From assembly GCA_031556065.1 (NCBI GenBank), contig JAVBTR010000004.1, positions 1 through 64,000 of the forward strand: a stretch of DNA of 64,000 nucleotides, in the 5' to 3' direction. The stretch is from JAVBTR01 sp031556065 (GTDB lineage Bacteria; Bacillota; Clostridia; Christensenellales; Aristaeellaceae). A program made the position numbers and the translations under genes. Positions within the stretch are counted from its first letter, which is position 1. Each line of letters begins with the position of its first letter. Under the pieces are notes generated by a model. That model was not told where the DNA came from. It did not search any database and worked only from the letters and a program-made list of their open reading frames with translations. Positions 52,401 through 59,802 of the stretch are shown in pieces.

Positions 52401-55080
52401 CGGCTTCATCGGTTTGTTGAAGTCGGGTCTGCATTTCCACCTTGGTATAATAATCTGACAGATCTGCACCAACCGAAATCCAATGGCTGCCGTTCCAGCG
52501 GCTTAACACGTTAGGGGTAAGTGAGGTATCCAGCCAAAGTTCATCCAGTGCCGGATTCACAGGCGGTGTATCAGATGCGTTTACCCCATTGCCCACATCG
52601 ATGTTCTCGATGGCATCATAGATTTGCTGCTGATCCTGCTTATAGGTTTGGCTGCCGGTGACAGTGGAAACGATGCTGTCATCGGTGATCTTCAGTTCTG
52701 CTGCGCTGATCCGTTCTATTAAAGATAGCACATCAGAAGCATCCGCCTTGCTGGCTACCATTAGGCGAAGGTATTCATTGCCGGTGATATCGGCAGCATT
52801 TAAAGCCGCAATGGTGGCTTCCCTGGCAAACAATTTATCTACATCCAGGTTAGCAGCGATAAGGTTTCTAATGATGGCGTTGTCCCCAAAGATATCCTGG
52901 GCATTCAAAGTAGCTGCCGTCACAGAGCCTTCAATGAGCTTTTCCCCGGCGTTGATGGAGACATCCGAAACATCGTCATTGTTGATCTGCTTGATTTGGG
53001 ATACCACTTCACCCTGCTCGTTTACCGTAACAGAATAAAAATGACCGTCCTTCCCTTTGACAACCAGCTCCCCAACAGTAAGGGATACGAGGTTAGCCTC
53101 CGTCACAGCCAGCTTGGTGAAGTAAAACTCACCACCCACACCTTGGGTAATAATCGCGGTTTCGGATACCAAATCCTTGATCTGTGCCCAGCTAATATCC
53201 GCTGTTTGGATGCTGGCGTTGATGATGCTAGCCACAGCGGCGGTCAAGCCCGTAATGGCTGCCCAATCGATATTGGCTTCCCGGATGGCGGCGGTATCAA
53301 TACTGGCTTTAGCAATCTTGGCCACATCAGCAGCCAGGGATTCAATGTTAGCCCATTTAATATCCGCACGGATGATATTGGCCGTTGTCATTTGCGCATA
53401 GGCGATGGTAGCAATGGCAGTATACAGTTCATCTGTGGTGATTTCCCCGGCAGACAGTTCTTTGATCTTGGCCGTTACCGCCGTAAGGGCATTGACTGTT
53501 AAGGTATCAATAAGGGCTTCCGCAATCTTGGCCTTGGTGATAGAAGCATCCGCAATGTGAACGGTCTGGATCACCGCATCCTGAATATGAGCTGCGCCAA
53601 TGGCGGCAGTCTTGACCTGCAACGATCCCACAGAAGCATGCTGAAGCTGCCCGGTTCCCACACTGGCAATAGCCAACTTAGAGCCCGTAATGGAACCGGA
53701 AGCCAATTGTTTAGCAGAAATAAGGCTGCCTTCAACGGAATTGGTAATGGCACCCAGCTTGCACACAGTATAGCGTTTCAGCAAACAATCATAAGTGTAT
53801 TGGGTCATGCGCAGGGAAAGTTCCATGCTCAGGGTAGGGGCGATCACCCGAACGCTGTCCCCTAAGAAAATATCGCTGAGGGGTTTGTAGTCAGCATACT
53901 CCTGGGTATCCCCAATGTTGATAAAATCCACATCAATGGTGATGGCAGGCAGATCACAACCATCTGCCAGAGCCTTTTGTGCTGCTTCCCGCAGCTTGGC
54001 TTTGGCCTGAGCCTCTGTCATATCATCCGATACCCTGGCTTCGCTTACATGAAGATGAACCCATTTGGGATGGGGATAACTGTTAATATAAGGGCTGTCG
54101 ATAAACAACTCGTTGAGATAAAGCAGCTCGCCATCCTTGGTTTCCCCTGTGGGCAGAATACGGGTAACGATGTTGGTCTCATCCACATCGTAGGAGATAC
54201 CTAACAAATTCTTGGCCTCACGAATCTGTATATCTGAATCCGTACCCACCCGCTTCACCATGTAAACATCGTACCAGTCCCGCGCCAGTTCCCCGGTGAA
54301 ATGATCTGTAACACCCTTATCCCCCATCAACGCTTCCACAGGATTGATGTTTTCAAAGGTGATTTCATCTGCCGTGCCTGTGAGATCGGTATAGACGGTG
54401 AAATCGTGGGGTGATTGGGTACGGGAGAATATGTTATTGACCACGTTGACGCCCGACACCCCAGCGTTGGGCTTATAGGAAACGATCATGTTATCCATGA
54501 GATCGTAGAAGATATGCCGTGCATAAGCCGTCACTTGGGTCAGCTCCGGCACGATGCGATAAATCCGAAAGGGCTGCTCCCGAAGCTGCCGGGATTCGAT
54601 GATCTGCCCCGTGGCAATGGCCGTGGAATCCTCCGTGCGCACATAGGTAAGATACTGTGTGGACATATACCCCCGCTTGCCATCCGGGCAGACCACTTCA
54701 AACCAATCATCGTTGGTCTTGGCGATCAGCACCACTTCTGTGCCCTTGCGGTAAGTGGCGATCCATTTATAGGTGGTGCTGGGGCCGGAGCGGAGATTAA
54801 GGGGATCGACCTGGGTGGTCACCCGATAAATCACCCTGGCATCGGTTTGAGAGATCATATTCACACGAGGCGTTGGCGCAGCAGGCACAGGCGCCTTGAT
54901 GACGTTCCCCACCTGCAACCGGGTCCATTTGCCGTTATCATCTAGGGGATGGGTCAAGGTTAGCTCCCACTCGCCATTTAAAGTTTCCGTTACGGAGCAG
55001 GCGGTAGGCGTAACCGCGCCAAGGCCCAGGGTTGAAAAGTCCGTTACATTGGATGGAAATACACAAATCAAGGCACTCAC
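49477..55080 (-). CDS. Giant tail spike / tail-associated protein with beta-helix
   Basis: A 1867-aa virion protein. In order: an N-terminal prophage tail endopeptidase-like hub domain that holds an SH3 domain insert (about 85-148), a repetitive Ala/Ile-rich fibre segment (about 455-690; SITKAKIAE, ANIIRADIKWANIE), three WLD..P..L.RW modules near 845, 1100 and 1380 alternating with carbohydrate-binding-like jelly rolls (YVLNSHQ, YALNSNA), a parallel beta-helix-like stretch (about 1480-1690; many short N-rich turns), and a C-terminal DNRLRE-like domain. It probably attaches to and may degrade surface glycans. GGAGG lies only one base before GTG 55080, so TTG 55071 may be the true start. Confidence 0.85.
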   Translation of the reverse strand: MSALICVFPSNVTDFSTLGLGAVTPTACSVTETLNGEWELTLTHPLDDNGKWTRLQVGNVIKAPVPAAPTPRVNMISQTDARVIYRVTTQVDPLNLRSGPSTTYKWIATYRKGTEVVLIAKTNDDWFEVVCPDGKRGYMSTQYLTYVRTEDSTAIATGQIIESRQLREQPFRIYRIVPELTQVTAYARHIFYDLMDNMIVSYKPNAGVSGVNVVNNIFSRTQSPHDFTVYTDLTGTADEITFENINPVEALMGDKGVTDHFTGELARDWYDVYMVKRVGTDSDIQIREAKNLLGISYDVDETNIVTRILPTGETKDGELLYLNELFIDSPYINSYPHPKWVHLHVSEARVSDDMTEAQAKAKLREAAQKALADGCDLPAITIDVDFINIGDTQEYADYKPLSDIFLGDSVRVIAPTLSMELSLRMTQYTYDCLLKRYTVCKLGAITNSVEGSLISAKQLASGSITGSKLAIASVGTGQLQHASVGSLQVKTAAIGAAHIQDAVIQTVHIADASITKAKIAEALIDTLTVNALTAVTAKIKELSAGEITTDELYTAIATIAYAQMTTANIIRADIKWANIESLAADVAKIAKASIDTAAIREANIDWAAITGLTAAVASIINASIQTADISWAQIKDLVSETAIITQGVGGEFYFTKLAVTEANLVSLTVGELVVKGKDGHFYSVTVNEQGEVVSQIKQINNDDVSDVSINAGEKLIEGSVTAATLNAQDIFGDNAIIRNLIAANLDVDKLFAREATIAALNAADITGNEYLRLMVASKADASDVLSLIERISAAELKITDDSIVSTVTGSQTYKQDQQQIYDAIENIDVGNGVNASDTPPVNPALDELWLDTSLTPNVLSRWNGSHWISVGADLSDYYTKVEMQTRLQQTDEAVALKADKSITDNLGNRLEEAETALITQAEGITANATRITTVSSNLTSLAIGSRNYVLNSHQTIEIVNAADYTNAYPAKTLVISPDFLKDCAGKMIFISYYYMQENAERSSAGYIFFRYTGRYANGTLYPFTVAQSNIGTRGWTRYTVSLTVSTSYVEITSVEFYIFGYKGTVRIRDVQIEQGSKATSYKPAPEDMMTVKDIIAPSDPYLDMLWLDISVSPNLMKRWNGTAWQIVNDTAALSSRIMAAEFKLLPDAIMTSVKASTLYRAEKYGGRNYALNSNATTTFIGGYLVNSSGQTTTGTSQTISVSDDLFEHSNNGQVLRISFDIYRYNVVPNASGYYGGIFCYYRYLSTDGVTILTTGRGYYLKSTDLDFESSRDWVRIEKAILNILPYEPISIAYFTLGTSSSAGSTGTVMFRNIKLEVGDVYTPWCAAPEDLNKIPSRMTVAESSITQNSTNIALRVLTSTYNTEKVYRGSTAPTTIYTDMLWLDTSQTPNLLKRWTSGSWVIAGADTLKTSGIYIGKNNVTITTEQFLLQLLDPADNENILMEMSAAGKVGFKELYADDVISSSVAQAYRGSVQLTVNPNWSGSSTTVFRSLGDAVKQVNNRFLSYNVSIYLPSSANTLYESTGVHITGISGPGRLAIYGYAACPLNTYMTIKGCSANILLQNITMREIRPLNGTNRNSYLIECQMDHYIEINGCTLDANNTTWDSVYLKATHALLNNTGLYNALQGLEAYTATGVMKNCKGSCSYSMMAYAGIIFAYGTVPNGTRGTGENGQVFASGVTTDYGTAIAPVTPDSTTIQYATTTRTYRGGWRTDTNDVVQGAYSDTGYSSSLAWNTGCMWFANLRNVLSGATIKSATITFHRKPGNGAFAAKSVQLCAISLTGPSGVPSIPYNVGVIGTIGRDEQQTFAIPIAVVQGLVNGTYGGLCLYEPAKNFGSSTYSDWYMRMSGSDTTKQPYLTVVYNSGAVG

Positions 55081-55113
55081 GCCTCCTTACATCATTTTAT
55101 CGCCACACAAAAC

Positions 55114-55142
55114 TTGCTATCATCCGGCTGTTGTGGGATAAT
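55114..55142 (+). promoter_or_regulatory. Promoter of the opposite-strand GNAT gene
   Basis: TTGCTA (55114-55119), a 17-base spacer and GATAAT (55137-55142). A second TATAAT lies at 55163-55168, too close to the ATG to serve it. Confidence 0.5.
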
Positions 55143-55172
55143 AGCTTCATAGTCGAAAAGGGGTATAATATA

Positions 55173-55619
55173 ATGAAGTTTGTCGAGATAGAAAAAAATC
55201 ATTATCCTTTGCTTGCCAAGCATTATGTTGAAATATATAACGCTCCGCCATGGAATGATCAGTGGACAGAAACGCTTGCAATTGAAAAGCTGGATGAAAT
55301 GATGGATTGCCGGGGTGCCTTTGGGTTGATCTGCTTCGATGATAATGATCGTTTTGCAGGTGCCATTCTAGGCAATCCAGAGGTTTATTTCGACTGCAAG
55401 CAATTCTTCATCAAAGATTTTTTCGTTTCGGTGGTGCTACAGGGACAAGGAATCGGAACATTATTAATGGCTGAATTTGAAAAACGATTAGCCGATAAGG
55501 GGATAGATAAAGTTTACTTATTTACCTCTAAGGGTGAGCAAACAGAAGATTTCTACAAAAAGCGTGGTTTTCGCACATGGAGTGGCATGGTTCTCATGGG
55601 CAAAGACATCAATAATTAG
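55173..55619 (+). CDS. GNAT-family N-acetyltransferase (prophage accessory gene)
   Basis: A 148-aa acetyltransferase with the acetyl-CoA loop VVLQGQGIGTLLM and the late FYKKRGFRTW segment. The N-terminal APPWNDQWTETLA resembles small-molecule or antibiotic acetyltransferase-like GNATs; the substrate is unknown. It is encoded on the plus strand between two minus-strand tail genes, with its own promoter, so it can be expressed in the lysogen. I start at ATG 55173, preceded by AAAAGGGG; longer upstream frames overlap the tail gene. Confidence 0.85.
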   Translation: MKFVEIEKNHYPLLAKHYVEIYNAPPWNDQWTETLAIEKLDEMMDCRGAFGLICFDDNDRFAGAILGNPEVYFDCKQFFIKDFFVSVVLQGQGIGTLLMAEFEKRLADKGIDKVYLFTSKGEQTEDFYKKRGFRTWSGMVLMGKDINN

Positions 55620-55645
55620 CCGCATTCGTGATAATCACACGCATT

Positions 55646-56344
55646 CTAAAACCTGCGCCAATTAGGCGTTATAACGATTTTACTAACTCCGCCTGTCCAG
55701 GAAATAATGTTATTGCCCGGTAAAAGTTCTGGGTAATCGCCGCTCATGTTGTTGTTTTTCGAAGTGTAATTCATATAGGTTTCCATTAGCGGGGTATCGA
55801 TGGTGACCGTTCCTGCAATGCCTAATAGTTCAAAATAAGTCGCACCTACCACAATGCTAGCATTGCTGGATAGCGTCACCTGCAGCACTGGTTCAGAGAA
55901 TACATTGCCGGGATTATTCACAATGGTGCCGGAAGAAGTAACCGTGATGTTGCTAATCCCCGATAGATAGAAAAAAGGCTGGCAACGGAAGTTAACAGCG
56001 AAAGTTCTATGGGGATGCCCTCGAAGAATCTGCTCAAAGCTAATTTGATTCACGATCCGTGCATAATAAAAGCCACCCTGCCGATTGGCAAAAGTGACCT
56101 TCCCATCGCCTCGCAGCCAGCCCATGAGGGCATCGAGGCTGTTTAGATTTTCGATAATGCACTCCACACTGATGATGATATCATCATAGACATCAGCGCC
56201 TTCTAAGGTAGTCAGTGTTCCGCTTCTGCCCGGTACAGGGGTAAAAGTAGCCCGCTCAGAGGGCCTAATGATCACCGACTGGCTTACCACATGAATACCG
56301 TACTGGGTGCATTTAGCACCATTCCATTCAAACCAGGATTGCAA
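55646..56344 (-). CDS. Distal tail protein (Dit-like, Sipho_tail family)
   Basis: A protein of about 232 aa of the phage tail family PF05709. The N-terminal WFEWNGAKCTQYGIHV, the double-loop VPGRSGTLTTLEGADVYDDIII and a C-terminal galectin-like part (NPGNVFSEPVLQV, GDYPELLPGNNIISW) are typical of Dit, the hub joining tail tube and tail spike. TTG 56344, 8 bases after GGGAGG, is the best start; GTG 56353 lies inside the ribosome site. It is separated from the tape measure gene by a cassette of unrelated genes. Confidence 0.88.
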   Translation of the reverse strand: MQSWFEWNGAKCTQYGIHVVSQSVIIRPSERATFTPVPGRSGTLTTLEGADVYDDIIISVECIIENLNSLDALMGWLRGDGKVTFANRQGGFYYARIVNQISFEQILRGHPHRTFAVNFRCQPFFYLSGISNITVTSSGTIVNNPGNVFSEPVLQVTLSSNASIVVGATYFELLGIAGTVTIDTPLMETYMNYTSKNNNMSGDYPELLPGNNIISWTGGVSKIVITPNWRRF

Positions 56345-56369
56345 AATCATCACCTCCCAAGGTATAAAA

Positions 56370-56403
56370 AGGGCACCTACCCTGTTTGTACTGGGAGGCG
56401 CTC
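56370..56403 (-). terminator. Probable terminator of the accessory cassette
   Basis: Imperfect G+C-rich stem (56403-56393 with 56383-56371) followed on the minus strand by TTTTTA. It would end transcripts of the cassette before the Dit gene, or attenuate read-through. Confidence 0.5.
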
Positions 56404-56466
56404 TTTAATACCCATTTAAATTTTACTAGAATGCATTGTCCAAACGCAAAAGAGACCGCTTCTTAT

Positions 56467-56712
56467 TCACCATTCGCACTTGTTGCTATCGATTTTCCAA
56501 CCAAACAACTGCATAAAGTCACCATAACATTCCTCGCATATCCAATGCTGTTTATCTAAAGTGCTATATCCTCTCGGATTGTCCTGATTAATCTTTTCCC
56601 AGCAAAAAGAACAGTGTTCATGATCCCATGTTGGTAATTCTTTGAATACCGCTTTAATTAATACCACTCCTTGAAGATAGGCTTTGGGAGTTTGCATTCG
56701 CCACTCAGTCAT
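56467..56712 (-). CDS. Small Cys4 protein (MTEW family) of unknown function
   Basis: An 81-aa protein with two CxxC pairs, C34/C37 in HCSFCW and C59/C62 in WICEECY, which very likely bind one zinc. The start MTEWRMQTPKAYLQG and the DHEHCSFCWEK block look conserved as I recall from Bacillota hypothetical proteins, but no function is known to me. ATG 56712 has GGAGG 7 bases upstream. Its first 20 bases of leader and start recur upstream at 58445-58464. Confidence 0.72.
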   Translation of the reverse strand: MTEWRMQTPKAYLQGVVLIKAVFKELPTWDHEHCSFCWEKINQDNPRGYSTLDKQHWICEECYGDFMQLFGWKIDSNKCEW

Positions 56713-56762
56713 ACATCAACCTCCGAGTATTGTATATTCCGCATCCCGCATCCACAAACAAC

Positions 56763-58271
56763 CTATTTTTCCTTCCACACGATCTGTCCGTCGCAGTTAA
56801 TATACATCATCACATTGTCTCGTACCACCATGGCAAGACCACCGAAGAAATTGCCGGCATCACTCCATTGTGGCTCAAGCACAAATTTGCCTGCGGCATT
56901 TATATACCCATAAGAATCCATGCCGTCCTCATCCTCAACACAAACGGCCTGCAAACCTTCGCTGAAATATTCCCCACCAGTGATCCTTCCGGGTTCATAT
57001 AAGAACAGGGACGATTTCTCCGGTTCTCTATCATAATTCCAAGCTGGTTCATAAGTCGGACTAATGCAAGCAAAGCGGCCCTTTTCGTGCCCGTCCATTG
57101 TATAAAGAATTTGGAGAGGATCCCAGTCGCTTATTATCGTATCATGAGCAGGATCAAGCTCGTATAACCAAATACCCTCTACTCTAAGCAGCTCTCCTTT
57201 ATCAATATGATAAAGTACGCTTTCGGCTTTATTGTCAACATTCTGATAAAAGTATCCATCCACCACAGTGGGGCGACCACCCTCGTGCGCAATAGATTTC
57301 ACTGGCGGCATTACTTCTTTACCTTCATTATCAAGAAAGGTTAGGGTAGCGCTTTGGTTCTTAACATCAATGAAATACATAGCCGCATAACCGTTAACAA
57401 TGGGACGAAAATCATTATATATAGGCTCTGCCAGTACTTCTGCCTTGCCTGCTTCTATCTTGGCCAAGCCATACATAACATGAAAATAGGGCCACCCCTG
57501 TTCACCTGTCTCTATGGTTTTTCTAACAATCACCAGCTCATCTTGGACACGAGTAAGCGGCTGGATCCCCTCCGGGAAAAGAACATGCTTCCCATTTTCA
57601 TCGATCAAATAGCTGTCCACGCCATTTGAGTCCAGCTTTTGGGTCATCACAAGAGCATAACCTTCAGAAAACACCGCTTGGCTGCATTCGCTGGACAAGC
57701 ATTCCATAAACGTGTTACTTAATTGATACCGAGGCATCTCATCATACTGCATGGGAATGGCCAGCTCTCCCGTTGCTCTGTCCAGATAGCCATAACAGCT
57801 TTCGTCCCTTGCGATCACCAGCAAACGAGTAGAAGTAGGGTCCGCACTATGCTGATCGTAAATATCTCCATAATCGGATACGATGTATTTCCCACTGACA
57901 ATGTCATATATACCCTGGCGTCCTTGATCATCTATCACAGTGTAGGAAATGATATTTCGCCTAATTGACGGCATAGGGCCCAAAACAATTTCGCCCTGCC
58001 GGTTAATCAAATAACAGCTATCGTCATCTCCCACCCGGGCGACATCGCCCATGAAGGACTCTGCCCAACTCCATTTGGGCTCGATCACCACACGACCAGA
58101 CCTATCCATATATCCCCAAAGTCCTTCTTCGATGAGATGCCGGTATTCACTTGTAGCAATGCCGATAGGGTAGTATAAGTCTTCTTCTACAGATACAACA
58201 TCCGCCAATGCCAGGAAAGGACACAGACAAAAGGCACAAAGCGCAGATAAGAACCGTTTGATATAGTTCAT
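56763..58271 (-). CDS. Secreted WG-repeat protein (prophage accessory)
   Basis: A 502-aa protein. A signal peptide (MNYIKRFLSALCAFCLCPFLALA, cleavage after ALA) is followed by WG-type beta repeats: GLWGYMDRSGRVVIEPKW, CYLINRQGEIVLGP, CYGYLDRATGELAIP, YGYINAAGKFVLEPQW. No catalytic motif is visible. WG repeats form beta-propeller-like surfaces. An exported protein coded inside a phage tail module could alter the surface of the lysogen. I start at ATG 58271, where GGAGG lies 5 bases before; the frame upstream has no support. Confidence 0.82.
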   Translation of the reverse strand: MNYIKRFLSALCAFCLCPFLALADVVSVEEDLYYPIGIATSEYRHLIEEGLWGYMDRSGRVVIEPKWSWAESFMGDVARVGDDDSCYLINRQGEIVLGPMPSIRRNIISYTVIDDQGRQGIYDIVSGKYIVSDYGDIYDQHSADPTSTRLLVIARDESCYGYLDRATGELAIPMQYDEMPRYQLSNTFMECLSSECSQAVFSEGYALVMTQKLDSNGVDSYLIDENGKHVLFPEGIQPLTRVQDELVIVRKTIETGEQGWPYFHVMYGLAKIEAGKAEVLAEPIYNDFRPIVNGYAAMYFIDVKNQSATLTFLDNEGKEVMPPVKSIAHEGGRPTVVDGYFYQNVDNKAESVLYHIDKGELLRVEGIWLYELDPAHDTIISDWDPLQILYTMDGHEKGRFACISPTYEPAWNYDREPEKSSLFLYEPGRITGGEYFSEGLQAVCVEDEDGMDSYGYINAAGKFVLEPQWSDAGNFFGGLAMVVRDNVMMYINCDGQIVWKEK

Positions 58272-58374
58272 AGAAACCTCCATACCGCTTACTGAAACGA
58301 AAACGAAAAGAAACCGTTTTATTCCGTGAAGCCACATTTTTTATAAGCAAAACCGCTATTCTTTAAGCTACAGC

Positions 58375-58452
58375 TTATCCTATTTCATGCGATTTGTGCT
58401 CGATAAAATGGAAGTGCAGCCGTGAGAGGGTAGAAAAAGGCCAATCAGTCAT
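58375..58452 (-). pseudogene. 25-codon remnant resembling the start of the MTEW gene
   Basis: It opens with MTDWPFS after a ribosome site identical to that of the 81-aa Cys4 gene (20 identical bases, 58445-58464 and 56705-56724), then diverges and stops at 58375. It looks like a duplicated start left by recombination, or a very short leader peptide before the WG-repeat gene. Confidence 0.4.
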
Positions 58453-58494
58453 ACATCAACCTCCACATATTGAATTGACACCCCTTACCTTTTC

Positions 58495-59709
58495 TCATTT
58501 TCTGCGATATAGCTTTATGGAGGCATCTCCTGTCTTCGCACCAAATCGACCCATTCCAGTATCTTTTGTCATATTCCATCCTTGGCTCGGCCCGGTTCGG
58601 ATACACCTATATTTCTCTTGCTTGCGCCAACTTTGAAACTTTCCTGAAAGTGTTGCTTTTTGAAGGATATGCCCCTCTATCTGCTGAAACAAATCCTTTC
58701 GTCTGCCGGTTGAAGGTAAGGAGAGCTCACAATCCAGCGCATAAACAGTAAAGGTATAGGTATGAATCGACTTTAACGGCGGCTTGGGTCCTTTGTATTT
58801 CTGCCTTCCATAAGCCATTCCCTGAACAGCTCCAGGTAAAGCGGGAATACAGTTTCCTGCCGGAAGTGCAGCGGGAACCCACTCTTGCACAGGCACATTC
58901 CATATCACCCAATGATTATAATTGGAGAAAAGAGGGTGTGAAGCATCATCCATTGTGATTGCCAAGGAAACTGCCCTCTTGTCGACTCCTGTAATATGCA
59001 GTTTGGGAGATATATTACCTCCTCTGGCAGTGTACTCCAGCGGGATCCAACCGCCCTCTTTAAATGCCGGGCTTGTTATCTTCAGCTTTAGTAAAGGCGC
59101 ATCAAGTGCCTGAGATTCCCCTTCTCCTGTTTTATGGCGCAATTTTTCCATCGAGCGCGTATAGCCAAAGCACTCCGCGAACAAACTGCGTCCCACATAA
59201 TCCTTATAATGATAGCATCTGTCACGGTAGAACTCATTCCAGTAGCTGATCATTCGATCATGGCTACGAAGAAAAGTAGGCCAGTTCCTTTCACAAATCT
59301 GATGCAGTTGAGCGTTATCGCAGTCCTTCAACGCTGCATAGACATCCTCTAAAATCTCCATAACATACTCATCGCAAACCTTAACGATATAGGGCATGGC
59401 CCAAGATGGAATATCACCCGAAAGAATTTCCCTAATATGTCTTTGCCTGATAAACCCATCGTTGCTTCTGGAAAAAATGCAATGATAGATAAATTGTTGA
59501 ATCGGCGACAGTCCGTCTTTAATCGCATCGTAATCATCAAGGTAATAAATCCTTCGAGGAAAACAAATCGTTTCACCTTCTAACAGCAGCCATTTACAAT
59601 GATCTTCACTTTTACCACGCGGGATATTCCGATAGGTAGCTTTGGAGATCAGAGCGCTAACCACCTTTTCTTCTTCAACAAGACTTTGAGGAAAGCCGTT
59701 TTCAAACAT
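58495..59709 (-). CDS. Two-domain protein: unknown N-terminal domain plus PEBP (YbhB-like) domain
   Basis: A protein of about 404 aa. Residues 1-200 form a mostly helical domain I do not recognise (FPRRIYYLDDYDAIKDGLS, QQFIYHCIFSRSNDGFIRQ, DEYVMEILEDVYAAL). Residues about 207-360 are a phosphatidylethanolamine-binding/YbhB-type domain: LKITSPAFKEGGWIPLEYT, the ligand-pocket DDASHPLFSNYNHWVIWNVP, and GRQKYKGPKPP...HTYTFTVYALD. A basic 45-residue tail follows. YbhB proteins are usually stand-alone and about 160 aa, so the fusion is unusual. The start is probably ATG 59709. It is the first gene of the cassette after the promoter at 59774-59802. Confidence 0.75.
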   Translation of the reverse strand: MFENGFPQSLVEEEKVVSALISKATYRNIPRGKSEDHCKWLLLEGETICFPRRIYYLDDYDAIKDGLSPIQQFIYHCIFSRSNDGFIRQRHIREILSGDIPSWAMPYIVKVCDEYVMEILEDVYAALKDCDNAQLHQICERNWPTFLRSHDRMISYWNEFYRDRCYHYKDYVGRSLFAECFGYTRSMEKLRHKTGEGESQALDAPLLKLKITSPAFKEGGWIPLEYTARGGNISPKLHITGVDKRAVSLAITMDDASHPLFSNYNHWVIWNVPVQEWVPAALPAGNCIPALPGAVQGMAYGRQKYKGPKPPLKSIHTYTFTVYALDCELSLPSTGRRKDLFQQIEGHILQKATLSGKFQSWRKQEKYRCIRTGPSQGWNMTKDTGMGRFGAKTGDASIKLYRRK

Positions 59710-59733
59710 TGCTATCACCACTCATTCAGATAA

Positions 59734-59775
59734 CTGCTTATTAAGCCAAATATCATCATTCAACTTAATAAGCAG
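59734..59775. promoter_or_regulatory. 12-bp perfect inverted repeat at the cassette promoter
   Basis: CTGCTTATTAAG (59734-59745) and its exact reverse complement (59764-59775), 18 bases apart. The right arm overlaps the -10 element and start point of the promoter at 59774-59802; the left arm lies just downstream. It could be an operator for a dimeric repressor, or a hairpin at the 5' end of the message. No T-run follows in the cassette direction. Confidence 0.6.
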
Positions 59776-59802
59776 TATATCATTTTAGCTTTTGTGCATC
59801 AA
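59774..59802 (-). promoter_or_regulatory. Promoter of the accessory cassette
   Basis: On the minus strand TTGATG (59802-59797), 17 bases, TATACT (59779-59774). It lies at the end of the tape measure gene, so the cassette can be read apart from late phage transcription. Confidence 0.65.

Noticed and set aside
52996..53502. 168-codon plus-strand frame in the tail spike region
   Set aside because: It is antisense to the repetitive fibre part of the tail spike and lacks a ribosome site.
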